Below, piece by piece: positions 5,660 to 9,579 of a stretch of 9,579 nucleotides of DNA. The notes beneath the pieces were generated by a model. It was given only the letters and a program-made list of their open reading frames with translations, was not told where the DNA came from and ran no database searches. The DNA lies in the NCBI GenBank assembly GCA_029248845.1, contig JAQWIO010000058.1:1-9579 (forward strand), in the 5' to 3' direction. Numbering within the stretch: position 1 is the stretch's first letter; every line of letters begins with the position of its first letter. This DNA is from Polaribacter sp. (GTDB taxonomy: Bacteria > Bacteroidota > Bacteroidia > Flavobacteriales > Flavobacteriaceae). The position numbers were made by a program, and so were the translations under genes.

Positions 5660-6517
5660 ATGATATCAGAAGCACTATTTGAAAAAGAATTAGAACTCAT
5701 TATTTCTAATGCAATTAGAGAAGATGTAGGTACGGGAGATCATACTTCTCTGTCCTGTATTCCTACCACCTCAAAAGGGAAGGCAAAGTTATTGGTAAAA
5801 GAAAAGGGTATTATCGCGGGGGTTGCTTTTGCTAAAAAAGTGTTTAATTATGTGGATTCGAATTTAAAAGTAGATACCTATATAAATGATGGAGAAAATG
5901 TGGTTGTTGGTGATATTGTTTTTCATGTTTCAGGCAGTTCTCAATCTATTTTAATGGCAGAAAGGTTGGTTTTAAACGCAATGCAAAGAATGTCAGCAAT
6001 TGCCACTAAAACGGCCTATTTTGTTGCCTTGTTAAAAGGAACAAAAACTAAAATTTTAGATACCAGAAAAACTACGCCAGGTATTCGGGCAATAGAAAAA
6101 TGGGCTGTTAAAATAGGAGGTGGTGTCAACCATCGTTTTGCCCTCTACGACATGATAATGATTAAAGACAATCATATTGATTTTGCTGGCGGTATTTCAC
6201 AAGCAATTTCCAAAACAAAAAACTATCTAGCAGAGAAAAATATTGACATTAAAATAATTGTAGAAGCAAGAAGCATTGATGAAATTAAGGAAATTCTTTC
6301 TAATGATGGTGTGTACAGAATTCTAATTGATAATTTTAATTTCGAAGACACAAAAAAAGCAGTACAACTGATTGGAGATAGTTGTTTAACAGAATCTTCA
6401 GGTGGTATTACTGAAAAAACTATCAGAAAATATGCAGAATGTGGAGTCGATTTTATCTCCTCCGGAGCTCTTACTCACTCCGTTTATAATTTAGACCTGA
6501 GTTTAAAAGCAATGTAA
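5660..6517 (+). CDS. nadC: Nicotinate-nucleotide pyrophosphorylase (carboxylating)
   Basis: NadC converts quinolinate and phosphoribosyl pyrophosphate to nicotinate mononucleotide, carbon dioxide and pyrophosphate, the entry step from de novo quinolinate synthesis into NAD. The 285 residues carry EDVGTGDHTS (21-30), AERLVLNAMQRMS (100-112), DTRKTTPG (134-141), KIGGGVNHRF (151-160) followed by MIMIKDNHI (165-173), the metal/phosphate acidic residues Glu202 (VEAR) and Asp224 (LIDN), ESSGGI (245-250) and FISSGALTHS (265-274). All active-site blocks are intact. Another ATG 7 bases upstream (5653) is in a different frame and ends after nine codons, so 5660 is the start. nadA and nadB are not in the window. 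It begins a plus-strand run with the pentapeptide and YihY-family genes. Confidence 0.97.
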   Translation: MISEALFEKELELIISNAIREDVGTGDHTSLSCIPTTSKGKAKLLVKEKGIIAGVAFAKKVFNYVDSNLKVDTYINDGENVVVGDIVFHVSGSSQSILMAERLVLNAMQRMSAIATKTAYFVALLKGTKTKILDTRKTTPGIRAIEKWAVKIGGGVNHRFALYDMIMIKDNHIDFAGGISQAISKTKNYLAEKNIDIKIIVEARSIDEIKEILSNDGVYRILIDNFNFEDTKKAVQLIGDSCLTESSGGITEKTIRKYAECGVDFISSGALTHSVYNLDLSLKAM

Positions 6518-6550
6518 AATCATAGTTGTAGAGTAAAAACATAATGATGT

Positions 6551-7120
6551 ATGAAAAATCATTTTGATGGCAAAGAATATGTGAAAATTGATTTTAGTAA
6601 CACTAAAATTAAGAAGGGAGAATATGATAATTGCACCTTTACCAATTGTAATTTCGAAAACACACATGCCTCAAATATTCAGTTTGTAGAAACTGAGTTT
6701 ATCGATTGTAATTTTAGCAACGCCCTTATAAAATCTTCTGGCTTTAAAGAGGTTCATTTTATAAATTGTAAAATGATAGGTGTAAAATTTAATGAATGCG
6801 ATCCTTTCTTATTGCAATTTTCATTCAAGGATTGTCAATTAAATTTCTCTTCTTTTTTTCAATTAAAAATTCCTTCCACACAATTTTTAAATTGTAATTT
6901 GCAAGATGTAGACTTTACAGAAACAGTTTTGACGAATTCTGTTTTTTCGAATTGTGATTTAAGAGGTGCTCTTTTTGAAAGCTCTAATTTAGAAAAATCA
7001 GATTTTAGAACTGCTTTTAATTTTAATATAAACCCAAACAATAACAAACTAAAAGGAGGGAAGTATTCCAGAGAAAATATAGCAGGATTATTAAATGATT
7101 ACAAGATCATCATAGAATAA
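6551..7120 (+). CDS. Pentapeptide-repeat protein, Qnr/McbG-like
   Basis: The 189-residue protein is almost wholly pentapeptide repeats and should fold as a right-handed quadrilateral beta-helix. Central F/L/I/M positions fall every five residues at 5, 10, 15 and so on to 90 (Ala40 and Pro85 are exceptions), then restart two residues out of register at 92, 97 and onward to 152. From 112 the centres alternate strictly F and L. A cysteine in an [ND]-C-x-[FML] context recurs every 20 residues (33, 53, 73; 95, 115, 135), once per coil at the inward i-2 position. A non-repeat tail (about 156-189, INPNNNKLKGGKYS then a hydrophobic end) resembles the tails of chromosomal McbG/Qnr-like proteins. Some relatives mimic DNA and protect gyrase from inhibitors, but most chromosomal ones have no known role. 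No signal peptide is seen. It starts 33 bases after nadC and ends 3 bases before the next gene. Confidence 0.88.
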   Translation: MKNHFDGKEYVKIDFSNTKIKKGEYDNCTFTNCNFENTHASNIQFVETEFIDCNFSNALIKSSGFKEVHFINCKMIGVKFNECDPFLLQFSFKDCQLNFSSFFQLKIPSTQFLNCNLQDVDFTETVLTNSVFSNCDLRGALFESSNLEKSDFRTAFNFNINPNNNKLKGGKYSRENIAGLLNDYKIIIE

Positions 7121-7123
7121 TTA

Positions 7124-8062
7124 ATGACCAAAGAAATAGAAAATAAACTAGAAAAAGTGCCAATTATAAATGTTTTGGTATCTCTCGGAAAAAAAATTAA
7201 AATCCCAGGATTAAAAGGGATGTCTTTGTATGATGTTTTAGAAATGTACAGTATCGGTATTTTAAAAGGTGCTTTAACAACGAGAGCAGGAGGCATTGCT
7301 TTTAGTTTTTTTATGGCTGTTTTTCCATTCCTGCTTTTTATTTTAACATTAATTCCATACATACCAATTGAGGGTTTCCAAGAAGGCTTATTCTCTTTTA
7401 TCAAAGAAATTTTACCACCCCAAACTTTTGAAGCTGTAAATACTGTTTTAGTAGATATTATTAACAATCAATACGGAGGCTTGCTTTCTTTTGGTTTTAT
7501 AGTCTCTATTTTTTTAATGACAAATGGTGTCAATGCAATCTTTGGGGGGTTCGAATACTCCTATCATGTAACAGATGTAAGAAACGTTTTTAGAGCGTAT
7601 TTTGTCTCTTTAGGGGTTTCTTTATTAGTGTCTGTCTTTTTAATAGTTACCATAACTTTACTTATACTATATCAAGTAGCATTGTCTAAAATAGACGAAA
7701 CAGGTTGGTTAAATACAAGTGATTTAAATTTATTCTATTTGGGAAAAAACGCTCTTTTTTTAGTGATGCTTTTTACAATTGTTTCTTTACTTTTTAGATA
7801 CGGAACCACGCAAGGAAAAGAAACAAAGTTTTTCTCTGCTGGTGCAATTTTAACAACAGTTGTCTCTTTATTTACCTTTTACTTATTTGGTATTTATGTA
7901 GTGAAATTTTCTCAATACAACCAATTGTATGGCTCTATTGGTACTCTTTTAATCTTAATGTTATTTGTGTGGTTAAACGCTATAATTTTACTGTTAGGGT
8001 TTGAGTTAAACGCTTCCTTATATAGTTTAAGAAGGAGAAATAAAACCCATACAACTTCTTAG
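7124..8062 (+). CDS. YihY/BrkB-family inner-membrane protein
   Basis: This is a polytopic membrane protein of the YihY/BrkB family, once misnamed ribonuclease BN; its biochemical role is not established. The 312 residues begin with a soluble, basic stretch (1-45), then about six hydrophobic segments at roughly 57-80, 118-140, 156-185, 206-226, 235-260 and 268-297. Family blocks are RAGGIAFSFFMAVFPFL (54-70), LLFRYGT (222-228) and YNQLYGSIGTLLILMLFVWL (265-284) followed by the helix ending GFELNASLY (292-300). A basic tail SLRRRNK follows, placing the C-terminus in the cytoplasm. It starts 3 bases after the pentapeptide gene stop, so the two are almost certainly co-transcribed, probably with nadC. 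Confidence 0.92.
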   Translation: MTKEIENKLEKVPIINVLVSLGKKIKIPGLKGMSLYDVLEMYSIGILKGALTTRAGGIAFSFFMAVFPFLLFILTLIPYIPIEGFQEGLFSFIKEILPPQTFEAVNTVLVDIINNQYGGLLSFGFIVSIFLMTNGVNAIFGGFEYSYHVTDVRNVFRAYFVSLGVSLLVSVFLIVTITLLILYQVALSKIDETGWLNTSDLNLFYLGKNALFLVMLFTIVSLLFRYGTTQGKETKFFSAGAILTTVVSLFTFYLFGIYVVKFSQYNQLYGSIGTLLILMLFVWLNAIILLLGFELNASLYSLRRRNKTHTTS

Positions 8063-8124
8063 AATTAATAACTTTTTTACGATATTTGTCCTTTGATAGT
8101 TTTAAGTTTTTCTAGGGTGCAATT

Positions 8125-8187
8125 TTTGAAAACTGATTACTGATAACATAAAAATGATCTCTGATCATTGATAACTGAACACTGTTT
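8125..8187. repeat. Nine-unit degenerate heptamer tract ending at the hisS start codon
   Basis: Read in steps of seven from 8125, the units are TTTGAAA, ACTGATT, ACTGATA, ACATAAA, AATGATC, TCTGATC, ATTGATA, ACTGAAC and ACTGTTT, and the next base is the A of the first hisS ATG. TG occupies positions 3-4 in eight of nine units, and TGA follows in seven. A perfect hairpin, AATGATC-TCT-GATCATT (8153-8169), lies within it. The tract fills the second half of the 125-base gap after the YihY-family gene, leaving no Shine-Dalgarno for hisS. The first half (8063-8124) shows no gene or clear terminator; GATATTTG at 8081-8088 is a one-mismatch -7 box. Confidence 0.75.
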
Positions 8188-9555
8188 ATGATGAAACCAA
8201 GTATTCCTAAAGGAACAAGAGATTTTTCACCAATAGAAGTAGCAAATCGTTCGTCTATTATGAACACCATAAAAACCTCTTTTGAAACCTTCGGATTTCA
8301 ACCGATAGAAACTCCAAGTTTTGAAAACGCTTCAACTTTAATGGGTAAATATGGTGAAGAAGGCGATAGACTTATTTTTAAGATTTTGAATTCTGGAGAT
8401 TTTTTAGCAAAAACTGATGAAAAATTACGACTAGAAAAAGACAGTTTAAAATTAACGCCACAAATTTCTGAAAAAGCTTTGCGTTACGACTTAACTGTCC
8501 CTTTTGCTAGATATGTTGTTCAGCATCAAAACGATATTACATTTCCTTTTAAAAGATATCAAGTGCAACCCGTTTGGAGAGCAGACAGACCCCAAAAAGG
8601 TCGCTTTCGAGAATTTTTTCAATGTGACGCAGATGTTGTTGGGAGCAAATCATTATGGCAAGAAGTAGAACTTGTTCAATTGTATGATACTGTTTTCACT
8701 AAATTAGGGTTAGCTGGAACAACTATTAAAATAAACAATAGAAAAATACTTTCTGGGATTGCAGAGGTTATTGGCGCTCAAGATAAACTCATCGATTTTA
8801 CAGTTGCTCTAGATAAGTTAGATAAAATTGGTAAAGAAGGTGTTGTGAAAGAAATGATTGCTAAAGGGATTTCTGAAGATGCAATAGTGAAAGTTGAACC
8901 CCTTTTTAATTTCACAGGTTCTAATTCAGAAAAACTAGCGTCTTTAGAAAAAATGTTAGCTGACTCTAACGAAGGAAAAAATGGGGTAGATGAATTGCGT
9001 TTTGTAATAAATTCTATTGCAGAGCTAGGTTTAGATACTGCTAGTTTAGAGTTAGATGTAACCCTGGCAAGAGGTTTAAATTATTACACAGGAGCAATTT
9101 TTGAAGTGTCTGCTCCAAAAGGTCTAAAAATGGGTTCTATTGGTGGTGGTGGAAGGTATGATGATTTAACAGGTATATTTGGATTGAAAGATGTTTCTGG
9201 AGTTGGAATTTCTTTTGGTTTGGACAGAATTTATTTAGTTCTAGAAGAATTAGGCTTGTTTAAAACAGATGATTTACCAAAGCCAAAAGTTATTTTCTTA
9301 AATTTTAACGAAACTTCAGACCTAACTATAATGAAAGCAATTAAGAATTTGCGAGAAAATAATATAAAATCTGAATTTTATCCAGATTTAGGTCTAAGCA
9401 ATAAGCAACAAAAACGTCAATGGAAGTATGTAACGAACAGAGAGATACAATTTGTTGTTTCTAAAGTAGAAAACAATGTATTCTTTTTAAAAAATATTAT
9501 TTCAGGTGAACTTTCGAATTGTTCTTTAGCTGAATTAGTTCAGAAATTAAAATAA
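8188..9555 (+). CDS. hisS: Histidyl-tRNA synthetase
   Basis: This class II synthetase attaches histidine to tRNA-His in the cytoplasm. The 455 residues open with the family signature PSIPKGTRDFSP (4-15). The motif 2 region runs through VWRADRPQKGRFREFFQCD (129-147), the histidine-binding HisA motif is LARGLNYYTG (293-302, with Arg295; Asn298 where E. coli has Asp), the HisB/glycine-rich block is GSIGGGGRYDDL (316-327), and motif 3 is GVGISFGLDRIYL (338-350, Arg347). The catalytic core is intact. The C-terminal anticodon-binding domain (about 365-455) keeps its start KPKVIFLNF, but the middle, around GLSNKQQKRQWKY and FVVSKVENN, departs from the remembered form and looks several residues shorter. 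Two adjacent ATGs (8188 and 8191) are possible starts and cannot be separated. It is preceded immediately by the heptamer tract. Confidence 0.97.
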   Translation: MMKPSIPKGTRDFSPIEVANRSSIMNTIKTSFETFGFQPIETPSFENASTLMGKYGEEGDRLIFKILNSGDFLAKTDEKLRLEKDSLKLTPQISEKALRYDLTVPFARYVVQHQNDITFPFKRYQVQPVWRADRPQKGRFREFFQCDADVVGSKSLWQEVELVQLYDTVFTKLGLAGTTIKINNRKILSGIAEVIGAQDKLIDFTVALDKLDKIGKEGVVKEMIAKGISEDAIVKVEPLFNFTGSNSEKLASLEKMLADSNEGKNGVDELRFVINSIAELGLDTASLELDVTLARGLNYYTGAIFEVSAPKGLKMGSIGGGGRYDDLTGIFGLKDVSGVGISFGLDRIYLVLEELGLFKTDDLPKPKVIFLNFNETSDLTIMKAIKNLRENNIKSEFYPDLGLSNKQQKRQWKYVTNREIQFVVSKVENNVFFLKNIISGELSNCSLAELVQKLK

Positions 9556-9556
9556 A

Positions 9557-9579
9557 ATGCCAACAAGACTAGATACTTT
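9557..9579 (+). CDS. Possible start of a further gene (seven codons, cut by window edge)
   Basis: One base after the hisS stop codon an ATG opens a frame reading MPTRLDT before the window ends. The tight spacing and same strand suggest a gene co-transcribed with hisS. Too little is visible to name a product. Confidence 0.4.

Noticed and set aside
5653..5682. Nine-codon frame overlapping the nadC start
   Set aside because: It is a chance ATG 7 bases upstream in another frame; a similar ATG precedes the pentapeptide gene at 6544. Neither has support as a regulatory upstream frame.
6859..7047. Open frame of 62 codons on the minus strand
   Set aside because: Its sequence repeats only because it mirrors the pentapeptide repeats on the other strand.
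7099..7467. Open frame of 122 codons on the minus strand
   Set aside because: Antisense to the start of the YihY-family gene and the end of the pentapeptide gene; lysine/serine-rich shadow with no recognisable domain.

Overview
The window looks like chromosomal housekeeping DNA from a member of the Bacteroidota, most likely a marine Flavobacteriaceae of the Polaribacter/Tenacibaculum kind. The genus is a guess. The evidence is the strongly AT-rich composition, the scarcity of Shine-Dalgarno sequences, several TAnnTTTG-type promoter boxes, the style of the DnaX, NadC and HisRS proteins, and two lipoproteins with short signal peptides. There are eleven genes, two of them cut by the window edges. 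I see no mobile element, CRISPR array, tRNA or rRNA, and no gene-free stretch over 300 bases.

Left part (1-2521): the 5' part of dnaX (DNA polymerase III clamp-loader subunit) runs off the left edge on the minus strand. It is divergent from msrA, which encodes a methionine sulfoxide reductase made as a lipoprotein. Their 227-base intergenic region holds promoter-like boxes, an inverted repeat and a tandem 10-mer. msrA converges on a minus-strand gene for an M28-family zinc peptidase lipoprotein.

Middle part (2593-5598), all minus strand: rlmH (23S rRNA pseudouridine methyltransferase) lies upstream. After a 98-base gap come rdgB (XTP/dITP diphosphatase), a FecCD-type permease and a FecE-type ATPase, closely packed like an operon. 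The last two form the inner-membrane core of an importer for an iron siderophore, heme or cobalamin; no binding protein or TonB-dependent receptor is in view. The peptidase gene follows 71 bases later and may be read through.

Right part (5660-9579), plus strand: nadC (NAD synthesis), a Qnr-like pentapeptide-repeat protein and a YihY/BrkB-family membrane protein form a tight run. After a 125-base gap come hisS and the first codons of another gene. The end of that gap is a 63-base tract of degenerate 7-base repeats reaching the hisS start codon, and a shorter heptamer tract lies between rlmH and nadC.

I found no convincing new multi-gene system. The most interesting signals are the heptamer tracts, a cysteine placed once per coil in the pentapeptide protein, the missing Q-loop glutamine in the ABC ATPase, the loss of the zinc module in DnaX, and a divergent C-terminal domain in HisRS.
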